Assembly (NCBI GenBank): GCA_937899645.1
Contig: CALCCD010000112.1
Coordinates: 1 to 45,825, forward strand
DNA from: an uncultured cyanobacterium
GTDB lineage: Bacteria > Cyanobacteriota > Cyanobacteriia > Cyanobacteriales > Geitlerinemataceae
Length of the DNA stretch: 45,825 nt
Direction: 5' to 3'
Shown here: positions 1 through 8,243 of the stretch, piece by piece
How the letters are laid out: every line of letters starts with the position of its first letter
Numbering within the stretch: position 1 is the first letter of the stretch
Notes under the pieces: model-generated
Databases searched by the model: none
What the model was told of the DNA's origin: nothing
Seen by the model: the letters and a program-made list of their open reading frames with translations, nothing else
Made by a program: the position numbers and the translations under genes

Positions 1-42
1 GAAATGCTCTCACTGAGGGGCTTGCATGACTTACCTCCTTAA

Positions 43-327
43 GCGACCAGTGCCCGCAGCTTCCCCCACGGCATCGCCTATCGCTACATCCTCGCCGAAC
101 CCAGCGAGATCGTCGAAATCCGCGACGGCCAAATCCTCCTCAACGATCGCCCCTTCGCCCCCGACTTCCTGCCTACGCCGCCCCCCGGCCTCAGCGTCGA
201 TCGCATCCAGCTCCGCGCCAACGAATACTTCGTCACCGGCAACAACCCCGACACCACCGACCTCAAACACTTCGCCGCTATCGTCCCGAAAAGCGAAATC
301 CTCGGTCGCGTCCTCTTCACCCAATAG
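43..327 (+). pseudogene. Signal peptidase I (S26)-like C-terminal fragment, probably a gene remnant
   Basis: Frame 1 is open from the TAA at 40-42 to a TAG at 325-327. Its product resembles the C-terminal half of S26 signal peptidases: a stretch like EIVEIRDGQILLNDRPF (the part that follows box D), then RANEYFVTGNN (like the box E lead-in), then a final IVPKSEILGRVLF. The N-terminal half with the membrane anchor and catalytic serine is absent, and the only upstream ATG in frame (position 4) is cut off by the stop at 40-42. The box D lysine position reads Tyr-Arg-Tyr, and box E is degenerate. I infer a decayed, truncated gene, but the window edge hides what lies to the left. A short functional S26-like protein with a non-canonical start is the alternative. 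Confidence 0.5.
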
Positions 328-343
328 CCCCGCGCCAGCCCCT

Positions 344-976
344 ATGACCAACCAACCCTCGATCGCCACCCCAATCCTCGATCGCTCCCTCAGCTTCGAG
401 GAATTCCTCGACACCTACCCCGATCGAAACCAACGCTGCGAACTCATCGACGGAGCCGTCTGTGAAATGCTGCCCACCGGCCCCCACGAAGATATCGCCG
501 GATTTCTCGCTGCCGAATTCAGCATCGAAATCCGCCGCCAAAAGCTCCCTCTCTCCGTTCCGAAAAGCTGCCTCGTCAAACCCCGCACCCCGCAATCTGG
601 CTACTTTCCCGACGTTGCCATCCTCGATCGCGACGCCCTTGCCCTCGAACCGCTTTGGCCGACGGCCTCGGTTATTCAAAACGGCGAAACCATTCCACTC
701 GTCGTCGAAGTCGTCAGCACCAACTGGGGCGATGACTACGGACGCAAATGCGTGGACTACGAAGCGATGGGCATCGCCGAATACTGGACGGTCGATTTTC
801 GCGGCCTCGGCGCAACGCGCTACATCGGCTCGCCAAAGCGCCCGACGGTGACGATCTTTCAGCTCGAAGACGGTGAATATCGTGGCGAGCGGTTTGTCTC
901 CGGCGATCGCCTGGTGTCTGGCGCCCTGCCCGAACTGTCGCTCAGCGCCGACGAGATCTTCGCGATCGCGAGCTAA
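344..976 (+). CDS. Uma2 family (DUF820) putative restriction-endonuclease-like protein
   Basis: A 210-residue protein of the Uma2 family, which is greatly expanded in cyanobacteria and has a PD-(D/E)xK nuclease fold; its biological role is unknown. The fold's signature can be followed: a FEEFLDTYPD start, PDVAIL with Asp near residue 90, the hydrophobic strand PLVVEVVS with Glu near 122, then a basic segment around Lys135 and an EYWTVD strand. The same frame is open back to position 26, but residues before the ATG at 344 are Ser/Pro/Thr-rich and overlap the S26-like remnant in another frame, so I place the start at 344. No good ribosome-binding site is seen there. It is a solo gene with no partner methylase. 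Confidence 0.8.
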   Translation: MTNQPSIATPILDRSLSFEEFLDTYPDRNQRCELIDGAVCEMLPTGPHEDIAGFLAAEFSIEIRRQKLPLSVPKSCLVKPRTPQSGYFPDVAILDRDALALEPLWPTASVIQNGETIPLVVEVVSTNWGDDYGRKCVDYEAMGIAEYWTVDFRGLGATRYIGSPKRPTVTIFQLEDGEYRGERFVSGDRLVSGALPELSLSADEIFAIAS

Positions 977-1120
977 ACCACCCCGCCAGACGCCCCAGAA
1001 GTCATCCAAAAGCAATCTGAAAATATTCGGAAACTGCCCCTTGTTCCAGCGCCCAGAACATTACAGACTGTAAATTGAACGCTTAACCCCGCCAGAAATT
1101 GAGGCGAAGGAGAATCCACC

Positions 1121-1381
1121 GTGGCTAACGTCGAAATTTACACCTGGAGCCGCTGCCCGTTCTGCATCCGCGCCAAAGCCCTGCTCGATCGCAAAGGCGC
1201 TGAGTACACCGAATATTGCATCGACGGCGACGAAGATGCCCGCGACGTCATGGCCGAACGCAGCCAAGGTCGCCGTAGCTTACCCCAGATCTTTATCGAC
1301 GATCGCCATATCGGCGGCTGCGACGATATTCACGCCCTCAATGCAGGCGGCGAACTCGACGCAATGCTGCAAACGGCATAG
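1121..1381 (+). CDS. grxC: Glutaredoxin 3 (GrxC-type, dithiol)
   Basis: An 86-residue cytosolic glutaredoxin, which reduces disulfides and glutathione mixed disulfides using glutathione. The active site CPFC is at residues 12-15 after an IYTWSR strand. The cis-proline loop follows as SLPQIFI, then the glutathione-binding turn GGCDD, so the family's fold is complete and the length is normal. The start is GTG at 1121, preceded by a purine-rich ribosome-binding sequence (gaggcgaaggag). In cyanobacteria grxC is often followed by gshB; here it stands alone and converges on the ndh operon. Confidence 0.93.
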   Translation: MANVEIYTWSRCPFCIRAKALLDRKGAEYTEYCIDGDEDARDVMAERSQGRRSLPQIFIDDRHIGGCDDIHALNAGGELDAMLQTA

Positions 1382-1419
1382 CTCGCAGCCCGACCCAAAC
1401 CACCCAAAAACGTAAGAAA

Positions 1420-1442
1420 CCACCCGAGCGATGCTTGGGTGG
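1420..1442 (-). terminator. Hairpin between grxC and ndhE, candidate terminator of the ndh operon
   Basis: Arms CCACCCGAGC and GCTTGGGTGG form a 10-bp stem (one G-T pair) with a 3-base loop. Read on the minus strand the hairpin is followed by TTTCTTACGTTTTT, as expected for an intrinsic terminator of ndhAIGE. It has no T-tract on the plus strand. Confidence 0.45.
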
Positions 1443-1616
1443 CGTTGTGGTGTGAGGAGTGAACGGAAACTATACGTCTCCGCTAGGCTCCATCTTAAAG
1501 CAAGATCTTGGCTCTGCCGAACGATTGCCACAAATTCAAACGTGGCGCAAAGTCGAGTGTGCGGTTCTCAGACCGACTCTGCCACGGTTGGCCCGCGAGC
1601 GCAGCTCAGACTGGCG

Positions 1617-1922
1617 CTACCACTTCAGGAGGTTGAACTGCTCCATATCGATCGTGTCGCGGTTGCGATAGATCGCCAAGACGATCGCCAGACCCACAGC
1701 AGCTTCCGCAGCGGCGATCGTGATTACGAACACCGAGAACACCTGACCCTTGACGTCCGCATCGAGATAGTTCGAGAACGCCATCAGGTTGAGGTTGACG
1801 GCATTGAGCAGCAGCTCGATCGACATCAGCACGCGTACGGCGTTGCGGCTGGTGATCAAACCATAGATGCCGATACAAAAGAGCGCAGCGGCCAGAAGTA
1901 AGAAATATTCTAGTTGAAGCAC
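1617..1922 (-). CDS. ndhE: NAD(P)H-quinone oxidoreductase subunit 4L (NdhE)
   Basis: A 101-residue membrane subunit of NDH-1, the homologue of NuoK. NDH-1 takes electrons from ferredoxin in cyanobacteria, passes them to plastoquinone and pumps protons in respiration and cyclic photosynthetic electron flow. Three membrane helices are visible: [18 protein letters not shown] at the N-terminus, a middle helix with the conserved glutamate in [14 protein letters not shown], and [20 protein letters not shown] with the second conserved glutamate. Length matches the family. It is the last gene of the minus-strand cluster ndhA-ndhI-ndhG-ndhE, starting 51 bases after ndhG ends. Confidence 0.97.
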   Translation of the reverse strand: MLQLEYFLLLAAALFCIGIYGLITSRNAVRVLMSIELLLNAVNLNLMAFSNYLDADVKGQVFSVFVITIAAAEAAVGLAIVLAIYRNRDTIDMEQFNLLKW

Positions 1923-1973
1923 GGATCGTAAAACCTTAGAGAAACCTCGAAAACAGGAGCGGGCGGCACAGCC

Positions 1974-2582
1974 CTACTTAGACTCGACCGGCTCCGGCGC
2001 GATCGGCTCGCGCGGACGCTCCGGCAGGCGAAAAATCAAGTTGTCGTCGCCATCCACAGCGCTGCTCGTCACAAACTCGCGACGCGCCAGGACGATCGCG
2101 CCGATCATGGCAATCAGCAGCAGCACCGACGCCAGCTCGAACGGCAACAGGAAATCGCTAAAAAAGTGCTGGCCGAGACGCAGCGCCGTATCGCCGACGT
2201 TCGGCGCTTCCGGCAATACCGACCACGGCGTCGAAATCGACACCACGCCCAGCAGCGCAAACAGCCCGAAGCAGACCAGCGCCGTCAAACCTCGGCGAAT
2301 CCAGCCGTTCTTCAGCGGGGCGAGGGGCTCGCGCTTGTTGACGAGCATAATCGCGAACAGAATCAACACGTTGACCGCGCCGACGTAGACCAGAATCTGC
2401 GCCGCCGCGACGAAGTCCGCATTGAGCAGCAGGTACATCCCGGCGATGCTGATAAACACGCCGCCCAGCAAAAACGCCGAGTAGACGATATTTTCCAGCA
2501 AGACAACGCCCAGCGCTGCCACGATCGTCGTCAGCGTCAGCACGCCAAACGAGACCAGTTGTGTTCCTTCTGCCAAAGTCAC
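1974..2582 (-). CDS. ndhG: NAD(P)H-quinone oxidoreductase subunit 6 (NdhG)
   Basis: A 202-residue NDH-1 membrane subunit (NuoJ homologue). Five hydrophobic helices can be read: three in the first 90 residues, including the NuoJ-type stretch ADFVAAAQILVYVGAVNVL, one near residues 100-120, and one near 160-180 (ELASVLLLIAMIGAIVLA). The C-terminal tail is hydrophilic. The start codon is GTG (codons for MTLAEGTQ). The gene lies between ndhI (78 bases upstream) and ndhE, the usual cyanobacterial order, and should be co-transcribed with them. Confidence 0.96.
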   Translation of the reverse strand: MTLAEGTQLVSFGVLTLTTIVAALGVVLLENIVYSAFLLGGVFISIAGMYLLLNADFVAAAQILVYVGAVNVLILFAIMLVNKREPLAPLKNGWIRRGLTALVCFGLFALLGVVSISTPWSVLPEAPNVGDTALRLGQHFFSDFLLPFELASVLLLIAMIGAIVLARREFVTSSAVDGDDNLIFRLPERPREPIAPEPVESK

Positions 2583-2660
2583 GATAGTTTTTCGTCCTGT
2601 TTGTTAGTCGTGAAAAGTGATGCCGATCGCCTTGGAGCATCCCGGCCTGCAAAGCAGCAG

Positions 2661-3281
2661 TTAGCCCTCGTCTTCGCTAGGAGCAGCGGCAGCTTTCTCG
2701 CGCTCGATTTCCTCGAGGATTTCTTCGGGGCGCTTCCCGGCGCGCTGCGCGCCTTTGGGCAGATCGTGCGGATCTAAAACGCCTTTGGGCAGATATGCGA
2801 ACTCGCGCAGTGGCGTCACCATCGGATCGAGCGTGACCTTTTCCGGCAGGCGGCCGAGCGCCACGTTGTCGTAGTTTAGTTCGTGACGGTCGTAGGCGCT
2901 CAGCTCGTACTCCTCCGTCATCGAGAGGCAGTTTGTCGGGCAGTACTCGACGCAGTTGCCGCAAAAGATGCACACGCCGAAGTCGATGCTGTAGTGCTTG
3001 AGCTGCTTTTTCTTCTGAGGTTTGTTAAATTCCCAATCGACCACGGGCAGATTGATCGGGCAGACGCGAACGCAGACTTCACAGGCGATGCACTTGTCGA
3101 ACTCGAAGTGAATCCGGCCCCGGTAGCGCTCCGACGGAATGACTTTCTCGTAGGGGTACTGCACGGTCACGGGACGACGGCGCATGTGGTCGAACGTGAC
3201 TGACAAGCCTTGTCCGATGTACTTGGCTGCTTGGAACGATTCCTTTGCGTAGTCGCCGACTTGTTTGAGGAACTTCAGCAT
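2661..3281 (-). CDS. ndhI: NAD(P)H-quinone oxidoreductase subunit I, two 4Fe-4S clusters (NdhI)
   Basis: A 206-residue iron-sulfur subunit at the membrane junction of NDH-1, carrying electrons toward plastoquinone. Two ferredoxin-type motifs are intact: [12 protein letters not shown] (Cys64, 67, 70, 74) and [12 protein letters not shown] (Cys104, 107, 110, 114), enough for two 4Fe-4S clusters. The N-terminal amphipathic segment and the following [12 protein letters not shown] stretch are typical of NdhI. The C-terminus ends in a charged, Glu/Ala-rich tail. It is second in the ndhA-I-G-E cluster; a 151-base spacer separates it from ndhA. Confidence 0.97.
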   Translation of the reverse strand: MLKFLKQVGDYAKESFQAAKYIGQGLSVTFDHMRRRPVTVQYPYEKVIPSERYRGRIHFEFDKCIACEVCVRVCPINLPVVDWEFNKPQKKKQLKHYSIDFGVCIFCGNCVEYCPTNCLSMTEEYELSAYDRHELNYDNVALGRLPEKVTLDPMVTPLREFAYLPKGVLDPHDLPKGAQRAGKRPEEILEEIEREKAAAAPSEDEG

Positions 3282-3432
3282 GGCTTGGGGGCTTGTAACT
3301 TAGAGCGGATGGTTCGGCAGCGGTCGCCGCACGGTCTTCGGGCTCTGGAAATAGCGAGAAATCTTCCCCGCACCCGACGAGTAATAATACTTAACTTAGC
3401 GCGTTCTGGTGCGCGTCCGCACGGGCGCGGCA

Positions 3433-4551
3433 CTAGCCGCCAAAGGCGACGGGGAAAGCGAGCTTTAGCGCTGCCGTGATCAGCAGGTTTGCCAGCGCGA
3501 CGGGCAGCAGGAATTTCCAGCCGAGATTGAGCAGTTGGTCGATGCGCACCCGAGGCGTCGTCCAGCGCAGCAGGATGGCGATAAAGACGAGCAGGTAGGT
3601 CTTGACCAGCACCATCGTGATGCCGATCGAGGCTGTCAGCACCTGCACCCAGGGCAGCGCGGGACTCACGCCCAACCAGTTCGCCAGGGTATCGACGGGA
3701 ACGGGGAAGCTCCAGCCACCGAGGTAGAAGACTGAAAACAGGAGTGCGCTCAGCACCAGGTTGACGTACGAGCCGAGGTAGAACAGGGCGAACTTCATGC
3801 CGGTGTACTCGGTTTGATAGCCTGCGACCAGCTCCTCTTCCGCTTCGGGAAGGTCGAACGGCAAACGCTCGGTCTCGGCCAGAGCCGAAATCCAAAAGAT
3901 GATAAAGCCAACAGGTTGACGCCAGATGTTCCAGCCGAGGATGCCGTGGTTAGCCTGCTGGTTAACGATGTCGATCGTGCTCAGGCTGTTCGACATCATG
4001 ATCACGGCCAGCACCGACAGCGCCAAGGGAATCTCGTAGCTAATCGACTGTGCTGCTGCCCGCAGTCCACCGATCAAAGCGTACTTGTTATTGGATGCGT
4101 AGCCGGACATCAACAGGCCGATCGGCGTGATGCTCGACAGCGAAATCCACAGGAACGCGCCAATGCCCAGGTCGGTCACGACCAGGTTTTGGCCGAAGGG
4201 AACGATAAGGTACGACAAAAAGACCGGAATCACGACGATCGCCGGGCCGATAGTAAATAGCCAGGGGTCGGCGAGGTTGGGAATGATATCTTCCTTGAAC
4301 AGTAGCTTCAGACCATCGGCGATCGGCTGCAATACGCCGAGGGGGCCAGCGTACTCGGGGCCGTAACGCTGCTGAACGGCGGCAGCGATCTTCCGCTCCA
4401 GCCAGACGGCAATCAGCACGCCAACCGTGGCGACGACGAGCATGAGCGCCATCGGTAGCGGCAGCCAGAGCACTTTCGCGATAGGCGTCGGGACGCCGAG
4501 ATCGACGAGTAACTGGATCGCGCTGCCTTGAAGGTCGATTCCTGATTCCAT
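3433..4551 (-). CDS. ndhA: NAD(P)H-quinone oxidoreductase subunit 1 (NdhA)
   Basis: A 372-residue membrane subunit (NuoH homologue) that forms part of the quinone-binding channel of NDH-1. About eight hydrophobic helices are visible. Conserved family stretches include [19 protein letters not shown] and the quinone-loop segment [20 protein letters not shown]. The frame is open up to 4623, but I start at the ATG at 4551 (MESGID...) because homologues begin there and the extra 24 residues look non-coding. It is the first gene of the cluster and is divergent from the nuclease-like gene. Confidence 0.96.
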   Translation of the reverse strand: MESGIDLQGSAIQLLVDLGVPTPIAKVLWLPLPMALMLVVATVGVLIAVWLERKIAAAVQQRYGPEYAGPLGVLQPIADGLKLLFKEDIIPNLADPWLFTIGPAIVVIPVFLSYLIVPFGQNLVVTDLGIGAFLWISLSSITPIGLLMSGYASNNKYALIGGLRAAAQSISYEIPLALSVLAVIMMSNSLSTIDIVNQQANHGILGWNIWRQPVGFIIFWISALAETERLPFDLPEAEEELVAGYQTEYTGMKFALFYLGSYVNLVLSALLFSVFYLGGWSFPVPVDTLANWLGVSPALPWVQVLTASIGITMVLVKTYLLVFIAILLRWTTPRVRIDQLLNLGWKFLLPVALANLLITAALKLAFPVAFGG

Positions 4552-4778
4552 AAGCCTGAGACGTTCGGTTGGGTTCGGCGCTAGACGGGACGCATGGCCT
4601 TTGTTACGAAATACATAGTACATTGCCCGGTTGGTCGATGCTACCGAGTGCGGCGGATTTGGGGATCGGCGCTCGGCGCGATCGCAGGCGGGCCGCAGCG
4701 GAATTCGGACGCCGTTTTACACTTTACGAAAGCGCGAAAAAGCCAGCGGCATCGTTGGCAGCACGGTCAGCAGCAGAA

Positions 4779-5327
4779 ATGGCAAAGCGAAATTCTCGAA
4801 GATGGCTGACGATCGCGATCGCCTACGGGACTTGGTGCGCGATCGCGACGGTTTTCGCGATCGCGCCGTCGGAACAGCCACAGCCACCCAGTCGCACGCG
4901 ATCGGCACGGGTAACGCGCGTCGTCAGCGGCCAGACCATCGAGGTCGAAATCGACGGCAGTATCGAGACGGTGCGCCTATCGGGTCTCGACGCGCCGGAT
5001 TTGCGCCAAGCGCCCTGGGGTTTGGAAAGTCAGCAGGCTTTGGCGCGCGAAATCGAAGGGCGAGAGATACTTCTGAGCTGGCCGGAGGGTCGGGCCGCGC
5101 CGCCGCGCGATCGCTTCGATCGGCTGTGGGCGCAGGTCTGGAGCGCCGATCGGCAGGTGGCGCTCGATCGCGTTCGGGCGGGCTGGGGACTGACGGGCGA
5201 TCGGGCGTTGGCCGACGCGGCGGACTTTGCGGCAGCGCGGGCGGAGGCGCGGGTACTGGGTCGCGGCATCTGGAACCCGGAGCGGGCAATGCGGCAAGAT
5301 CCGCGCCTGCTACGCAGCGAGCGCTGA
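4779..5327 (+). CDS. Membrane-anchored staphylococcal-nuclease-like (TNase) protein
   Basis: A 182-residue protein with a positively charged start, one hydrophobic segment (about residues 10-28, signal anchor or signal peptide) and an SNase-like OB-fold domain (about 43-165). Aligning by eye to staphylococcal nuclease, Arg66 matches Arg35, Asp71 matches calcium ligand Asp40 and Arg115 matches Arg87, but Gln52 sits where calcium ligand Asp21 is expected and Asp74 where Glu43 is expected. The frame is open back to 4569; I chose the ATG at 4779 because it gives a sensible export signal. The domain suggests nucleic-acid binding or hydrolysis outside the cytoplasmic membrane, but activity is uncertain. 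Confidence 0.75.
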   Translation: MAKRNSRRWLTIAIAYGTWCAIATVFAIAPSEQPQPPSRTRSARVTRVVSGQTIEVEIDGSIETVRLSGLDAPDLRQAPWGLESQQALAREIEGREILLSWPEGRAAPPRDRFDRLWAQVWSADRQVALDRVRAGWGLTGDRALADAADFAAARAEARVLGRGIWNPERAMRQDPRLLRSER

Positions 5328-5598
5328 CGGGTGGTGACTCCTAAACCGTGCCGCGAATTCGCACCAGACTTTTCGGAGCTAGAGGCCGACAGCAGCGCAA
5401 ATGCGTACTAGTTTTTGAAGATCGAACAGCGATATTTCGAGCATCGAGCCTGTCGAAGTGCGGTCACTTTTCGCGATTCCACTCGGGCTTTGACAAACCC
5501 AGACTTTGACAAGCTCGGCTTTTTACAGACCGACTTCGAGGCCGAGGATTTCGAGCGTGCGTTTTTCCCGAGGCCAAAAATTGAAGCAAAGCCAGCCC

Positions 5599-7251
5599 CT
5601 ACCGGAACCGTCCCGATCGAAAGATATTGACCAGCAGCGCCGATCCGATCAAGCTAGCGGCTCCAAACAAGATGTCGGTGAGCAGATCGAGCTGGGGGGT
5701 GGTTTGCGAGCTGGTCGAGACGATCGCCGCGCCCAAAATTAGCGCGCTGAGTACCATGCCGAAAGTCTGGCGGTTGGCGCTCTCGTCCATGGTTCGCTGG
5801 ATGCCGTCGAGGCCGTTGAGCCGTAGGTTGAACTGGAGCGTCTCCTTGCTGAGGCGCTCGAGCAAGAAGCCCATCTGACGCGGTGACTCTAAAGAGAGCT
5901 GCTTGAACTCCAGCGCCGTGCGGAACAGCACCTGGGTCGGATTTTCGCCCACCAGCTCGCGCCGGAATAGGTCGCTCATCAGCGGCGTTAGCTCGTCGAT
6001 GACATTGACGTTGGGGTCGAACTGGCGCGCGACGCCTTCCAGGTTGCCCAGGGCTTTGGCGAATAGGCCGATATTTCCCGGCCAGCGCATATGGTTGCGC
6101 CGCGCGGCCTGCAATAGCTCGTAGAAGACTTCGCTGGTGTTGAGATCCGAGAGGCTGAGGTTGTAGTAGCGCCGCAGCAGGCGATCGTAGTCTCGCTCGA
6201 TATTGGCTAAGTCGAGAGTTTGAATCGGCTCGGCGAGGCGCAGGCTGAGCTGGGTGCAGCGCGAGGCGTCGGCATCGACGATTGCCAGCAGCAACTCGGT
6301 CAGCGACGATCGCGTGCGCGGGTCGATCGAACCGACCATACCGCAGTCGAGCAGCGCCACGCGCCCGTCGTCGAGATAGAAAATATTTCCAGGATGGGGG
6401 TCAGCGTGAAAAAAGCCGTCGGTTAGAAACTGCTGGAAAAAAATGCGGAAAATCGTGCGGGTAATTTCTTGGCGCTCGGCGACAATATCGCCGTCGTGGC
6501 GGCGTCCGGTAAGCTTCGCTGACAGCAGCGGCTTGCCCTCGAGCCATTCCATCACCAGCAGCTTCGGGCGAGTCAGCTCGAGATCGACCTCAGGGATTTT
6601 TACCAGCTCGGGGTCGAACCAGTCGCTCTGCGAGAGGTTGGCGCGCAGCTTGTTGGTGTGCTCGGCTTCGCGCGTAAAGTCCAGCTCGGCGTAGAGCGCT
6701 TGGCTGAACTCCTCGGCCAAGCCAACGGTGTCGTACTCTTTACCGAGGTCGGTGGCGGCGGCGAGTTTGGCGATGCTTTGAATCAGCGCGACATCGCGAT
6801 CGACGAGGCGATCGATGCCCGGTCGCTGAACTTTCAGCGCCATCGTCTTGCCGTCGTGGCGGGTGACGCGGTGGACTTGGGCGATCGACCCGGCAGCGAT
6901 GGGCTGACGCTCGATCGAGGCGAAGACTTCCTCTAGCGGTTCGGACAAGCTGGAGCGGATGACGCGCTCGATCTCCGACCAGGGAACGGGCGGCACGTCC
7001 GATTGCAGCGTCTCGAGGGCTTCGAGATAGGACGGCGGCATCAAGTCCGGGCGCGTGCTCATTAGCTGGCCCAGCTTGACGTAGACCGGCCCGAGGTCGG
7101 TCAAAATATTACGCAAGACCGCGGGGGGCGGTAAGTCGGGCTTGTCGGTTTTGTCGCCACTGAGCAGGCGACGCATGTACTCCCAGCCGTTGCTGAGGAC
7201 GATTTCGAGGATTTCCGCCTCGCGGGAGTTGCCGCGTGCAATATCGAGCAT
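5599..7251 (-). CDS. ABC1/UbiB/AarF family atypical kinase-like protein
   Basis: A 550-residue member of the ABC1 (ADCK/UbiB) family, whose bacterial and organelle members support quinone biosynthesis and bind ATP. The family KxGQ motif is at residues 59-62 (VKLGQLMSTRPD). The alanine-rich nucleotide loop follows in IAAGSIAQVHR, the ATP-binding lysine in MALKVQRPG, and the catalytic-loop and metal motifs as FFHADPHPGN and LLDCGMVG. Two C-terminal hydrophobic segments probably anchor it to the membrane. Cyanobacteria carry several paralogues and the exact substrate pathway (plastoquinone or tocopherol-related) cannot be told from sequence alone. It stands alone between two intergenic gaps. Confidence 0.93.
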   Translation of the reverse strand: MLDIARGNSREAEILEIVLSNGWEYMRRLLSGDKTDKPDLPPPAVLRNILTDLGPVYVKLGQLMSTRPDLMPPSYLEALETLQSDVPPVPWSEIERVIRSSLSEPLEEVFASIERQPIAAGSIAQVHRVTRHDGKTMALKVQRPGIDRLVDRDVALIQSIAKLAAATDLGKEYDTVGLAEEFSQALYAELDFTREAEHTNKLRANLSQSDWFDPELVKIPEVDLELTRPKLLVMEWLEGKPLLSAKLTGRRHDGDIVAERQEITRTIFRIFFQQFLTDGFFHADPHPGNIFYLDDGRVALLDCGMVGSIDPRTRSSLTELLLAIVDADASRCTQLSLRLAEPIQTLDLANIERDYDRLLRRYYNLSLSDLNTSEVFYELLQAARRNHMRWPGNIGLFAKALGNLEGVARQFDPNVNVIDELTPLMSDLFRRELVGENPTQVLFRTALEFKQLSLESPRQMGFLLERLSKETLQFNLRLNGLDGIQRTMDESANRQTFGMVLSALILGAAIVSTSSQTTPQLDLLTDILFGAASLIGSALLVNIFRSGRFR

Positions 7252-7299
7252 GGTGTCAGGCGTTGGTCGGGTGGACGGGCCGAACGTAGAAAATTAACA

Positions 7300-7322
7300 C
7301 CCTCCGCAAAGCCTACGGAGGG
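7300..7322 (-). terminator. Hairpin downstream of the acidic coiled-coil gene
   Basis: Arms CCCTCCG and CGGAGGG (7 bp) with a 9-base loop lie between the acidic protein gene and the UbiB-family gene, both on the minus strand. On the minus strand the hairpin is followed by TGTTAATTTTC, a weak T-tract. A plausible intrinsic terminator. Confidence 0.4.
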
Positions 7323-7477
7323 AAAGAGCCCACGAGCAGCACGAGCCAACCGGTACTGCGTTAGCTCGCAAGCTTAAGGTTTGGGTATTCTTCCAGGCCC
7401 GCTACGGCGGCCACCTAAGAACGGCGCACGGTCAGTCGCTGCGAACAGAGCACCAAATATTGGGCTCCAACGCAATA

Positions 7478-7954
7478 CTAGGCCGCCTCAGAATCGTCGT
7501 CCGGAGTCGCATCGCCTTCAGAGCCTTCGCTCTTGGCTTCTTCCTCTTTCATTACGATTTTCCAAGCTTCATTGGCCGCCTTCTGCAGGCGGCTGGTGAA
7601 ATCTTCGGCTTCTTGAGTTAGGGCTTGCCAGCGCTCTAGCGCCTCTCCCTGGAGTGACTTGACCGATTCTTCTAGCTCGCTTTGGCGATCGCGGGCAAAC
7701 TGCTCGGTTTGTTCGATCGTCTCTTTCGCTTTTTCGACGGCCTGGACGCGCCAGTCGCTGACGTTGCCCGCTTCGGACTTGGCACGGCGCTCGATCGCCT
7801 CCATCAGCTCGTTGAATTTTTGTCGGACTTCGTCGTCGTCAATGGTGGGCGTTTCGTCAGTCACGCGCACATCGATGATTTCGATATCGCTTTCGGTCTC
7901 CGGGGCCGGAGTTTCCGAGATCGGGGTTTCCGGAATTGGGTTTTCAGTCGTCAT
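7478..7954 (-). CDS. Acidic coiled-coil protein of unknown function
   Basis: A 158-residue hydrophilic, strongly acidic protein that I can only place as a cyanobacterial hypothetical. The first 40 residues are rich in Pro, Glu and Thr (PIPETPISETPAPE), the middle (about 45-135) is a predicted coiled coil or helical bundle full of Glu, Lys, Arg and Gln, and the tail is Ser/Asp/Glu-rich. No signal peptide or membrane segment is present. The start chosen is the ATG at 7954, with gggagag upstream; an in-frame TTG at 7972 would add six residues. It is divergent from the AI-2E-type permease. Confidence 0.75.
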   Translation of the reverse strand: MTTENPIPETPISETPAPETESDIEIIDVRVTDETPTIDDDEVRQKFNELMEAIERRAKSEAGNVSDWRVQAVEKAKETIEQTEQFARDRQSELEESVKSLQGEALERWQALTQEAEDFTSRLQKAANEAWKIVMKEEEAKSEGSEGDATPDDDSEAA

Positions 7955-8190
7955 CAGAACGGTCTCTCCCAAGGCAAACTTACCCCTAATCTAATCGACG
8001 CGACTTTGCCTTCGCTACGATTCGGAGTGGGGAAGGCCGAACTCTCGACTCGCGGACGCAGCGAAGATCTGACACACTTTTCGGCGCGGGCTGGCCGTCA
8101 GAAAGGGCGCGCGCCAGTCAAAATTCTCGCTGCCGTCGCTTAGATTGACATCAGGCCGCAAAGCTACAGCGCCAGAGCTCTCCCCAACGT

Positions 8191-8218
8191 GAGTCCGGGC
8201 GAGTCCGGGCGAGTCCGA
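8191..8218. repeat. Short tandem repeat, 10-bp unit GAGTCCGGGC
   Basis: Two perfect copies of a 10-bp unit at 8191-8200 and 8201-8210, followed by a partial third (GAGTCCGA), directly upstream of the AI-2E-type permease. Probably replication slippage in the leader region. Confidence 0.7.
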
Positions 8219-8243
8219 TGGAGGCACCACCCACGAGCTATCT

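Noticed and set aside
26-343. N-terminal extension of the Uma2 protein
   Set aside because: The extra 106 residues are Ser/Pro/Thr-rich and lie over the S26-like fragment in another frame; Uma2 proteins do not have such an extension.
8191-8218. CRISPR-like direct repeats
   Set aside because: Only two and a half 10-bp copies with no spacers; simple tandem duplication.
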